The translations under genes and the position numbers were made by a program. Positions 10,269 through 19,556 of a DNA stretch of 64,000 nucleotides are shown here, one piece after another. Origin of the DNA: Triticum aestivum. Its lineage: Eukaryota > Streptophyta > Magnoliopsida > Poales > Poaceae. The notes beneath the pieces were generated by a model. That model was not told where the DNA came from. It made no database searches and saw only the letters and a program-made list of their open reading frames with translations. Position 1 is the first letter of the stretch. Each line of letters begins with the position of its first letter. The stretch is taken from the NCBI RefSeq assembly GCF_018294505.1, contig NC_057795.1, positions 233,613,035-233,677,034 on the forward strand. The letters are read 5' to 3'.

Positions 10269-10346
10269 AGCAAAGAAGCGTCGGCGAAGAGGAAGAGGAA
10301 GAGGGACGAGGACGAAGTCGAGGACGTGGACTCGGACTCCGAGTAG
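10269..10346 (+). other. Cut-off C-terminal tail of the exonuclease gene
   Basis: Directly after the TGA at 10266-10268, and in the same frame, are 25 codons. They give a lysine/arginine run (AKRKRKR) followed by an Asp/Glu-rich stretch ending DSDSE, then TAG at 10344-10346. This looks like a nuclear localisation signal plus acidic tail that once belonged to the protein. Confidence 0.6.
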
Positions 10347-10593
10347 GTGGCAGTGCCGTCGCTCATGCTGGTTCTACTGAAGTGTCAAGCTGACTAGTTG
10401 CTTAGTTTATTTTCAAGGGTGTGTTGTGCTGAGGCCCCAGCAGAACTATGTTTATGTTCTTTCTCATTATTTGAACTATTTAGTACGTAGAGTAGTACTA
10501 GTACTATGTCTTACAACTGTTCTTTTTGCAATTGGTACTACTGCTCGTACCTTCGTGTTCCTACTTTACTTAATATTTTCGTACTAGTGGTAT
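10347..10593. other. 3' region of the exonuclease gene
   Basis: T-rich sequence typical of a 3' UTR and downstream region. No further frame or clear terminator was recognised. Confidence 0.3.
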
Positions 10594-10723
10594 AATTTGG
10601 GTCAGTCGATTTGTGAAAGAAGTTCGACGGAGCAAAGGAAGAAGACGGTAGAAGAGGTGGAAGAAGCCCTTCTAGCCATCCATGTTGCATCAAACGGCTC
10701 ACATGAGTCGACTGACCCAAATT
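10594..10723. mobile_element. MITE-like element with GGGTCAGTCGA inverted ends
   Basis: AATTTGGGTCAGTCGA at 10594-10609 is mirrored by TCGACTGACCCAAATT at 10708-10723. A single copy of the same terminus occurs at 20109-20123, and a shortened one (GTCAGTCGACTGAC) near 641. Confidence 0.6.
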
Positions 10724-11700
10724 GCTCCTTCATATTGCAGGATCCACATGGCATTCAAGGTCTCGAAGGTAGATTCTGCATCCGCACCTGCGGGCTCGAC
10801 GCGCGCGCGACCGGCTTCCGCCGTGATAGCCACCATGCGTGCCTCCTCCGCGCGGGCGGAGACGACAATGACACGCTAGTTCCTCCTCGCCGGCGTGCTG
10901 GAGCACGCGCTCTTCCTCCTCTTCGTACGCTACATGCATAGACGCGGCTCCACTAGCTGCTCGCATGCTTGGCAGCACGGCGGCATGGCGAGGAGGGACT
11001 GCAAACGACATGAGCGGGCGAGCCTTCGGCTTCATGGCACAGGGATGGCGGCGACACGGCGGTGATGGGCGAGAAATTGTTGGCCGGAGCAGGCGGGCGC
11101 CGGCATGCGCAACGGCGACAGCGGCATATTGATGAGTGCGCGTATGGGAGCTTACTTTAGTTTTATATGAGGTTGGTCAAACTTAAAAGAAAACCGTACT
11201 AGTACACGTAAACATTAGACTTAGGCAGTGCTTTTATTAATTTTTTTTTGAAGTTAGTAGCACAACCACGATACAGAAATCCTGTGCAAGCGCGTGAACC
11301 GCGGCCGCGCGGTCGATAGAATGGTGCGTCTCCGTGTCGCGCTTGAAGGACATCCACCGAACCTTTTTGTGTGTGTGAAAACAATCCTCGAATATTACTC
11401 AACTTTTTTTCCTGGGAAAGTTCTTGACGCTGCAATATTTTCATATATTTGAATTTAGCTCCAGTTTGTGTTTATTTGGATTTGGACGTTTTAGGTGCAC
11501 CCTAGTTTTTTTAATACTTATTTTGTGTGTCTGACTGAGAGAGAACGTGTGTATGTGTCCATATGTGTGTTGTGGCGGAAGGGCAATGTGGAGACGGTGT
11601 GCGTGTGATACAGACATAGAGAGGTGTGAATGTGCAAATGATCATGCATGAGTGAGACATAGACAGATGCCGATACGTTGTGTATACATGAGAGAACGGT
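10724..11700. other. Intergenic sequence, no gene supported
   Basis: A GC-rich stretch at 10740-11110 has short open frames on both strands (plus-strand 10597-10941). These are stop-interrupted in every alignment I could imagine and carry no domain. The rest is AT-rich with GT-rich patches. Confidence 0.3.
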
Positions 11701-11712
11701 CTTCTAGTTTAC

Positions 11713-11714
<2 letters not shown>

Positions 11715-11758
<44 letters not shown>

Positions 11759-11780
11759 GAGAGACAGAGAGAGAGAGGAG
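11715..11780. repeat. Compound (GT)n(GA)n microsatellite
   Basis: About ten GT units are followed by GA units interrupted by GACA. Confidence 0.9.
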
Positions 11781-11956
11781 CATCCGTAACACAACAACTA
11801 TCTCTCTCGATTCGTTCATCCCTTGCATGATCGCATGCAACATATGCATCAACGCGCACATTTTGACACCCTCACTCGGCCCCTGCCCACCTCAAGGCCC
11901 ACACAATCTCTTCATGAACACCCATTTCTCTCCTTAGGTTTGTTTTCGCTCAATAT

Positions 11957-12015
11957 CTGACACACACACACACACGCACACACACACACACGCAGCACAA
12001 CACACACACACACTC
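11957..12015. repeat. (CA)n microsatellite with interruptions
   Basis: CA dinucleotide runs are interrupted by CGCA and CAGCACAA. Confidence 0.85.
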
Positions 12016-12417
12016 CCCCGAGCACACAATTCATCCCCATCCAAGGTTATACGGCGACCACTCTCGCTTGTTCTTCTTTGCACCCTAACATGCACAACAC
12101 CTCAATCTTCAAAGAGGGCATCTAGCAGATCGAAGACGGCGACCACACCGCGCTAGAGAATGTGGGGTCATTTGGACGCAGGGTGATGTGACGACGGCTA
12201 ACTGACTCCTCCCCCCACCCTCTCTCTCTCTTGCACAAAATTACCAATCCCTCTCTCCCCTGCACAAAATTTTCAATCGCTCAACCCATGAGATCCTTCC
12301 CCTATCTTCCATGTTTTTCTAGATCTCTCATCAAACATTTGTCTCTTCTCCTTCCACGTATACAGAATCACGTATATTACATGTCTCCATCTTTCTCACA
12401 GACCTAACTTCTTCCTC

Positions 12418-12450
12418 TCTCTTTCTCTTTCTCTCTCTCTCTCTCTCTGT
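12418..12450. repeat. (CT)n microsatellite
   Basis: CT runs with TTTCT interruptions lie inside a pyrimidine-rich block (12170-12550) without genes. Confidence 0.8.
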
Positions 12451-12847
12451 CTCGTTAGGTTTGTCTCCTACTCTCTCATCCACATACATTCAATCTTTCT
12501 CGCCCTATCTGCTCCATCTTCAAAAGCTCTCTCTGCACGTTTCATTCACACAATGGGATATGTCAAAATGTTTCTTCTATAATGGCTGATATAGAGTTTT
12601 TGGTTGTTTTTGTTGCATCCTACAAAGTAATAACTATGAAATGCATTTAGATTCTCATTTGACAGGGATTATGTGAGTTTGAGCATGTTGCAAAGTACTG
12701 TAGACCTTGTATACATCTTGGGATTCGACAAAGGTTGTAACTATTGAATTGTATAGACCATTACATTCGAAGTCAATAGCCTACTATATTTATTTCACAA
12801 TTTCAACAAATGATTAGTTCACTACAAACTAAGAAAACAAATGTGTA

Positions 12848-13090
12848 CTCCCTCCGTTTTTATTTAAGTCCGCGTATTAGCATTGGTCAAAGTCAAGTTT
12901 TGTAAACTCTCAGAAAACTTATAACAAAAAATATTAACATATAAAATAACAAATAAATACCATTAGATTCATTATTGAATGTACTTCCACATCATACATA
13001 TTTGTTATGGTAAATGTTTATATTTTTATATAAACTTGGTCCAACTTTAGGATGTTTGACTTCGGTCAAACCTAATATGCAGAGTTTACT
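12848..13090. mobile_element. Stowaway-like MITE, about 240 bp, right end degraded
   Basis: It begins TA|CTCCCTCCGTTTTTATTT. The inner left arm (CGTATTAGCATTGGTCAAAG) is mirrored by the right arm (GACTTCGGTCAAACCTAATATG), giving a long hairpin. The right CTCCCTCC terminus has been lost into a CTA repeat. Confidence 0.7.
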
Positions 13091-13167
13091 ACTACTACTC
13101 GCTAGTTGCTTACCCGAATCACTCAACATGCCACATGGGGAGTCCAGTGTCACAAAATTTTGAGGTC

Positions 13168-13187
13168 GGCGGGAAAATCTCCCGCGA
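13168..13187. promoter_or_regulatory. E2F-type site upstream of the three-exon gene
   Basis: GGCGGGAAAA, the reverse of TTTTCCCGCC, is a canonical E2F/DP recognition sequence. It is followed by TCTCCCGCG, which makes a near-palindrome. It lies about 300 bases upstream of the ATG at 13490. Function is inferred from the motif only. Confidence 0.45.
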
Positions 13188-13489
13188 CCCTAATTCGAGC
13201 AGTGGGAAGTTACCATCATAGCCTTCGGAACAGGCCTATCGACGACGCTCGGTAGGGGGCTGTTTTCGTAACTTCAGGTTCACCCTACCCAGCCAGCCCC
13301 ACCCCGGCACCCAGAGTAGTACACCTAAATACTCCCCATTTTCTATCCCCGCCGCAAAATAGACTTCTCCATAGAACCGCAGCTTTCGTGCTCCTCCCCT
13401 TTACATCGCCGCGCTCGTCCACCCAGCGCATCTGCCTCATCGACGACCTCGTATGCTGCACTGGAGCCGGTCCACCGTCGTCGTCGTAG

Positions 13490-15962
13490 ATGGAGCCTCT
13501 TCCCCGGCATCGTCTTCCACGGTCTCGGATCTGCTTCTCGGAAGCCGACGCCAAGCGCAAAAGTACCACCGTCGTGGACAATGAACTCACTCCCGTTGCC
13601 GACCATGACTCACAGAGGCCGCCGCGACCATCGTTCTCCTCCTTGATTGGTAATGTGTGTATTGAATCACTTAGCAGTACATGTGCAGTTCCAATTTTGT
13701 TCATACCTACCCTTCAATTTTCCTGGGTGCTATTGTTCCCGTAAAAGTAATTGGTTATAGCCTCCATTGTCCAACAGAATATCAACTTGTAATTGTGCGT
13801 CGCTCCTATATCACGCTGTGCTTGGGTAGGTTTTTCATCTGCAACTAGCAGTGTGGCAAATGATGGAAAGGTTTTTAGAACTAGCAAGATGCCCATGCGT
13901 TGCACGCATCAAGATGCATTTGTATGAGTAGTTTATCTTGTGGGTGAAAAGGATGAACGAGGGAAGGCCTTATTTGCAAATCTGGAGAGGGGTATGGGTA
14001 TCTTTTACAAAATTCCCATTTGTTTCCTTCCTATCTATCAGATATAAATCGGACGGCCTATATTGCAAGAAAAAAAAGTATAGCGAAAAAAAAGTAGACA
14101 GTAAAGGAAGTAGAGATAAATATTAAATATTAAATATAAAATAAATATAACCATAGAGAAGAGAGTAGAGATAGCAGAGACGTTGGGAAAGGATCGTGCG
14201 CGCGCGGGAAAAAGAGGTCGGGCGTGCGCTAGTTTTGGCGCGCGGCGTCTGGCGCGCATTATAAAATCCAACGCCCTCCCACCGCTCTGTGCCTTGCCAC
14301 CGCTCTGTGCCTCGCCACCGCTCTCTCCCCGCTCTTCTTCGCCTCGCCGCCGCCGCGCCACCATGCCGCCGCGTCGCCGGGAAACTTGGGGATACCGCGG
14401 CGTCCGCGCGCGCCCCTCTGGCGGCTTCTCCGTCGAGATCCGGTTCCCCAGGATGCGCCTCGGCCTTGTAAATTTTGACACCACCACCTAGGCCGCCCGC
14501 GCATACGACGCGGTGGCGTGGCGCCTCCGGTGGCCTCATAGAACATTGAACTTCCCCAACGTGCCGACGCGGGAGCGGGCGTAGGAGCTCGCGCCACTGC
14601 CGCGGCTTAGCACCGACGAGGATTGTCGTGACAACCGGAGGTGGGAGCACCATCTCGGCATCGCCTAGATGGACGAGGAAGCCATTGCACTGTGGCGCCA
14701 ACACTTCCCGTAGGACATCATCAACGAGCGCGAGTTCTACGCGCAAAGGAGGCCGGAGAGGGATAAGAGGAGGGCGGAGCGAGCCGCCTATCGCGAGGAC
14801 AAGTGTAGGCGAAAAGCCGACGCTCAATTCAACATGAGGCTAGGAGCAGCGTTGCCCTGGGAATCCGACGACGATCGGTATCTTCACGCCTACAGTCAGA
14901 CGTCGGAGGAGGACATCACCGAGGAGGAGTCGGACGACGAGGAGTAGTTGAATTATCTTTTTTTATCTATCTATGCTGAGAACTATCCTCTACTCTCTAG
15001 TATCTACTTCTCGATCTTAGCATCGTAAACGCTTTTTTAAAGCGCCGCGTGTTGCGATTCTTATGGAGATGCTCTAACATGGCAAACGAGTGCTTTAATG
15101 TTGCCCACAAGATGCGCGAGTATTACTAGTAGTATTTTTCTTGCCATGTTGAGATTTTAAAACCACGAGTGTGAACATGCAGAGGAGCAATGAAGACCAA
15201 ACACGGGATATTCGGGACATCTTCAAGGAGCATGGCAAGTTAAAGAGGAGCTGCAGCGAACCTGTAAAACGAGCTTTGGTAAGTAACACCCTTTCAATTA
15301 CTTTCGTTTAGCCTCGTGTTCCTTGATGTGTATATGTTGTAGTTTCTGTTTCTCTTAAGCGTGGTGTTCTTCGATGTGTAATAAGAAGAGTCTTAATCGT
15401 CCTAATGCTTTCGTTTTTAACTTGATGTAGGAAGTGGGTGTTCTCACCTTGTAGTCTGTTTTTATATTTCTTTTCCTTTTGAATTCACTTCTCTGAGTTC
15501 TGTTTATCTGGCTTCTACTAAATGGATCTAGGTTTCTCTGAGTATTGATCTAAAAAAGAAGTAACTTCATGTCAGGATGCAGTTTCTACGAGGAGGGAAG
15601 TATGGTCAACCACGAGATCATGTTTCCAAAATGAGGCTGGATTACACACAAGGTGCCAGTTCCCTAATGATGCTGGATTAGACACAAGGTGCAAATTCCC
15701 AGATGATGCTGGATTACACACAAGCCAGGTGGAGTCGTCAGCTGTTCGTGTCCTCGTGGCATTAGTAAAGGCTGAAAGAAAGCGTGCAGCAGCCCTTGAG
15801 AATGTAGCGGAGTTCCTGAAGAAGCGAAAAGATCAATCAGATGCTCTCTTTACCCAAGCCAAAGAAGAGATGGAAGAAGCCAGAAATAAGCTAGCAGAGG
15901 TAGAGCAGGCTAGGCGTCTCCTGCTATCTAAAACTGTTGTCAATACAAAATTTCCTTCATAA
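13490..15962 (+). CDS. Three-exon hypothetical protein with 12-residue repeats and C-terminal coiled coil
   Basis: Model: exon 1 13490-13649 (donor G|GTAATG), exon 2 15154-15278 (acceptor after TTGAG, donor TTG|GTAAGT), exon 3 15576-15962 (acceptor ATGTCAG). Phases agree (160 + 125 = 285 bases, then 387 including TAA), giving 223 residues without a stop. Exon 1 encodes a Pro/Arg-rich segment with KRK. Exon 2 is charged. Exon 3 starts with three perfect-length 36-bp repeats (residues 108-143; unit like TRCQFPNDAGLD), followed by a strong Lys/Glu/Ala heptad-like helix (residues 150-212) that is probably a coiled coil. I recognise no family. Intron 1 (1504 bp) has taken up a foldback-repeat arm and an AP2/ERF-like pseudogene. 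An E2F-type motif lies upstream. The second ATG in exon 2 (15177) could be an alternative start. The intact frame across three phase-matched exons argues for a functional gene. Confidence 0.6.
13877..14068. mobile_element. Single arm of a foldback-type element
   Basis: It starts ACTAGCAAGATGCCCATGCG and runs through GATGAACGAGGGAAGGCCTT to CGGACGGCCTATATTGCA. It matches one arm of the complete inverted-repeat element at 17413-17852. The opposite arm is absent. It lies in intron 1 of the 13490-15962 gene. Confidence 0.7.
14260..14267 (+). promoter_or_regulatory. TATA box of the AP2/ERF-like pseudogene
   Basis: TATAAAAT sits about 100 bases upstream of the pseudogene ATG in GC-rich sequence. 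Confidence 0.55.
14363..14947 (+). pseudogene. AP2/ERF-domain protein pseudogene with four in-frame TAG codons
   Basis: From ATG at 14363 to TAG at 14945-14947 the frame holds for 195 codons with no frameshift, but TAG interrupts codons 43, 74, 102 and 117. The N-terminal part is an AP2/ERF-like domain. It shows GYRGVRARPSGGFSVEIR, then LGLVNFDT, AARAYDAVAWRLR and LNFPN, matching the YRG and RAYD elements of AP2 DNA-binding domains. After it come an Arg/Glu-rich helical part (INEREFYAQRRPERDKRRAE) and an acidic tail. AP2/ERF proteins bind GCC-box or DRE DNA. This copy could make only a 42-residue stub. It lies in an intron of another gene, carries its own TATA box and is followed by ATGGAGATGCTCTAA near 15063, a phrase I associate with dispersed repeats. 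It is probably one copy of a transposed AP2-like family. Confidence 0.8.
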
Positions 15963-16535
15963 TATCTAGGTTCAAATGTTTATCCAGTGAGCATGCCTGT
16001 TGTGATGTCTGTGCATATACTGGTGTGGCACAAAATGTTTTTTTCGGGTCATGTAATAACAGCAATTACTTTCCAAACAATAACAGACGAAGCATTGGAC
16101 ACGGTATACTTCACGCGCAAGCCCAACATTCCAAGTTCAACTTCCACGTCAAACTCATGTTCACAGATATCTACACATTCATACATAATGTCCACAACCA
16201 TGATTCACTTCAAAGCGGAAAAAAATGTGAGGAGAGTTATAAATAAAGAAAAACCTCTACTAGTTCCTGCTCCCAGTGCGAGCACAACAAGTCAAGACCA
16301 TGCGTAAATTAATTATATTTTAGTCATTTTTTGTGTTCTAAAATGCCTGTCGGCTCGCGGAAGGACATGTTGCCGGCACACGCGCGGATTCAATGAAGGC
16401 AGGCGGGGCAGTCTTAAGCTGGTTGCACGCGGTGAGGAGGCGTGCTCAGCCGGGCCTGCAGCGAGTGCGGCCATCTTGGCCGGCGTGCCGGTTCAATGCC
16501 TGCGCTATGAGAGGTCGCGTCCGCGTCACAGCAAT
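15963..16535. other. Downstream region of the three-exon gene
   Basis: Likely 3' UTR first. At 16345-16535 a GC-rich stretch shares the phrase GAGAGGTCGCGTCCG with 6377-6395. No gene seen. Confidence 0.3.
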
Positions 16536-16664
16536 CACTCCCTCCAGTCCTTTTTTGTTTGGGTATAACAAAATTTTTGTTTTCCATTCACATTTTACAA
16601 GTAAAATTTGTGGACAAACTTTGACCCAAAGTACGATGGGGACTAGTAAACCAGAATGGAGGTA
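16536..16664. mobile_element. Stowaway-type MITE
   Basis: Left end CACTCCCTCCAGTCC; right end AAACCAGAATGGAGGTAGTA. The inner part includes CAAACTTTGACCCAAAGTACGA. Its ends have several mismatches. Confidence 0.6.
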
Positions 16665-17412
16665 GTAGTTTTTTTAATCAAAGAAGGGTTTCCCCTTCTG
16701 ATTACTGAAAACCAGCATCTAAATCTAAACCATAGTATTTGCCCTAGAACTACCAGGTTCAACATCTCGTAACATAAACCCATACAACCATACGCCAAGG
16801 AGGTACGTAGTACTATGAATTCCATTTTCGCTCCATACCAATCGTTCTAAAAACTACTTACTACTTATAACGTGCCATTTAAAATCGGAACTCTTAACTC
16901 CGCTAAAAACGATATTTTAAACATAGCTACTCGATCTGTGGCAACTGGCGACACACCGCGCTCTAAGTCATTCACCTGTGGTCCCGACCATCAATTCCTA
17001 CAAGGGTGCTCCACCATGTACCCGGTACCCGCGAATGCAACAATGGTTCACCTAGGGTTTTAGGGTTTATTTGTTAACGTCACCTTTACATAACACTCAT
17101 GTGTGCGAGACAGCGAGAGGCCGACTGCGTGCATGTGCCTCTTCTCTTCGTATATGTACTCCACCATTTGTCTGGCGTCCAAAAAATTATAATAACTACT
17201 AGCAATGTGCCAATGCATTGCCACACGATCAAAGTAGATTAATACATATTCACTGATTTGACAGAAAAAAGTCTAGTTTTGAAATACGTATATCACTAAA
17301 AATATGTTATGTTTCACTCAAAATATATTCCTTTGGCGGTTTTGATGAGATAAGGGAGGCATGTTGTTGGTTTAAAGAATCGAGAAGTGGTATATGTCTA
17401 GTTTCTACTCTT
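16665..17412. other. Intergenic sequence, no gene seen
   Basis: AT-rich. The phrase CTAGCAATGTGCCAATGCATT near 17202 is related to the ACTAGCAAGATGCCCGTG terminus of the foldback element, so another worn repeat end lies here. Confidence 0.3.
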
Positions 17413-17852
17413 ACTAGCAAGATGCCCGTGTGTTGCACGGAACATCAAAATCTTGTGGGAGAAAAGGATGAACGAGGGAAGGCCTTATCTACAAATGTGG
17501 TGCAGAGTGTGGGTAAATTGCCGTATTTTCCTTCCTATCCATCAGATATAAATCGGACGACCTACATTGCAGGATGGCAGGCCCACCATCATCACCAAAT
17601 CTATTTTTTAGCCCTACTCTTATAAAAAGCATTGTCGGTGATGACCGTGTGCCTGCCATCCTGCAATATAGGCCGTTCGATCTATATCTGACGGATAGGA
17701 AGGAAACTATGGCAATTTTGCAAAAAGATACCCACACCCCTCTCCACATTTGCAAATAAGGTCTTCCCTCATTCATCCTTTTCCTCCACAAGATAAACGA
17801 CTCATACAAATGCAACTTGATGTTCCGTGCAACGCATGGGCATCTTGCTAGT
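17413..17852. mobile_element. Foldback/MITE element with arms of about 200 bp
   Basis: The left end ACTAGCAAGATGCCCGTG and the right end CATGGGCATCTTGCTAGT are inverted copies. Complementarity continues inward through GATGAACGAGGGAAGGCCTT / AAGGTCTTCCCTCATTCATC and TATAAATCGGACGACCTA / TAGGCCGTTCGATCTATA to CTGCCATCCTGCAATA. The loop is about 50-60 bp. There is no coding capacity. No clear target duplication was seen. Confidence 0.8.
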
Positions 17853-17857
17853 TGTTA

Positions 17858-18690
17858 CAAAAAGCCCATGTGTGTGTGTGAGAGAGGGTGAGTGGAGGAG
17901 GACGGAGTGCATGTGTGACAAAGATAGAAGTAGTGTGTGTGCGATAGGTATCAGCTTAAAATGAGGCGATAGTGTGTGTGTGCACAATCGAGAGGGTGTG
18001 TCTCAAGAAGGGAAGAAAAAGCTACATAGATACAAGGAGCGGGAGAGAGACTTGTATGCGATGGTGGAAGCATGAGTGTGCGGGTGTATAAACCTATCTA
18101 GAGGCTAGCTAGTCGATAAATGTTTGTGAGAGAAATACGAGTCGGGGTGCGAAAGCGAGAGTTTTGTGTGTGTGAGAGAGAGACGGTGGTAGTTGGAAAG
18201 GGGAGTGGAAATAGGAGTTGTGTGTGTGTCTGAGAGAGAGAGAGAGAGAGGAGACGGCAGTCGGGGTTGTCTGATCGGTGTCAATCTGGGATGGAGACGA
18301 AAAGGAGATCGCAACAAATGTTGTGTCTACAGGAGAGAGAGAGAGAGAGAGTAATTTTAGTGGTATGAGTCATATGTAGAGACATATAGGGTGTGTGAGA
18401 GAATCCCATAGAGAGAAAGACAAAGTGAAAGACGAGTGGAGACTGTGTGTGTGGCGGTGAAAAAGAGAGCTTAGGTACCAAGTGATACCAGAGAACAGTA
18501 GAGATGTGAGAGATAATGAAAACCGTGTAATGTATAATGATAGGGAGAGTGTGACACTTCTCAAGGGAGACATCGAGAGACCATGTTTGCGAGGATAGGA
18601 GAAACATGAAGTGAGCGTGCGGGTGAGCTGGAGAAAAGAGTGATGGCTACCTGAAGGAGCATGCATGCGAGAGAGATGGGCGTGAAAGGA
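17858..18690. other. Purine-rich GT/GA microsatellite block
   Basis: GTGTGTGAGAGAGAG-type runs at 17868-17890, 18165-18250 and 18330-18350 are separated by unique-looking phrases. It reads like the reverse strand of the 2741-4450 block. Open frames on the minus strand are low-complexity and not genes. Confidence 0.45.
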
Positions 18691-19260
18691 GTGAACAAAA
18701 AAGGGATTCAAATATTTGAATTCAAGATGATGATACATGTAATCCATACTCGAACCAAAATTGATCTATCAAACATGCATACTCATATGAATTCACGCAC
18801 ATCTATGTTATTTAATATGTAGATATTACTGATCCATACGTTTTAGTAGAACATAATTTGGTTAAATTTTATCGAATTCAACCGTAAGATTTTGAGATCG
18901 TTGTATTTGTAAATCATATTATACATATAAAGGAGCAGAATTCTTTGTTGTGCTTTTGAAAGTATATGTAAAAAAATGATGTCTATAGAATGTAATTCCA
19001 TTTGAAAATGGATCCCGCCCGAAAAAAAATAGTAGAATACAAACAGGATTCGAATTGAGTTGGCACGGTAAACGTGCATTGTGTAAAATTTGAACGAAGC
19101 GGGGAAAGTCGGAGTAACCGCCCGAAACCCAAATCTGCAAGATGGAAATCACTACTGCCTATCCCTGCCGCACAAAGCCTATCTGCTGGATTTCTATAGG
19201 TTTCGATAGGGGTAGGTTTGTAATTTCACCCAAATGTGACGTAACTGCCTCTCACCCGGA
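18691..19260. other. Intergenic AT-rich sequence
   Basis: Short AT-rich open frames only; no domain seen. Confidence 0.3.
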
Positions 19261-19272
19261 TTCATACACGGT

Positions 19273-19556
19273 GGGCGCCAAAACACAGTGTGCCCTCGGC
19301 CGAAATCGACTCCCTCCCCGATTCATATTCATACACGGTGGGCGCCAAAAACAAACTCTCCTCGGCAAATATTCGGTGTATGCGAGATTACCGTCCTATC
19401 CCCAACCGACTAATGTTGCTGTGATGTAGTAGAAATTTGAAACGGGTGCTAAGTTTGTAAATTTCTTCGCATTTGAGACAAGCACGCCCTGAATACATGG
19501 TTCCCCCCTTCCTCTCTACCTCCCTTTTCCCCATTCGTACTCCGTGGGCGCCAAAA
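19273..19556. promoter_or_regulatory. Three E2F-type motifs (GGGCGCCAAAA)
   Basis: Identical GGGCGCCAAAA motifs occur at 19273-19283, 19340-19350 and 19546-19556. The reverse strand reads TTTTGGCGCCC, which fits the WTTSSCSS E2F consensus. The first two lie within a partly duplicated phrase (TTCATACACGGTGGGCGCC). They lie 1.4-1.7 kb upstream of the first recognised exon of the six-exon gene. Activity is inferred from sequence only. Confidence 0.4.

Noticed and set aside
14123..14827. A 234-codon minus-strand open frame
   Set aside because: It is the reverse-strand shadow of the GC-rich AP2/ERF-like pseudogene; the plus strand shows the real domain.
18105..18747. Minus-strand Ser/Leu/His-rich frames of 70-125 codons
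   Set aside because: They are translations of GT/GA microsatellites.
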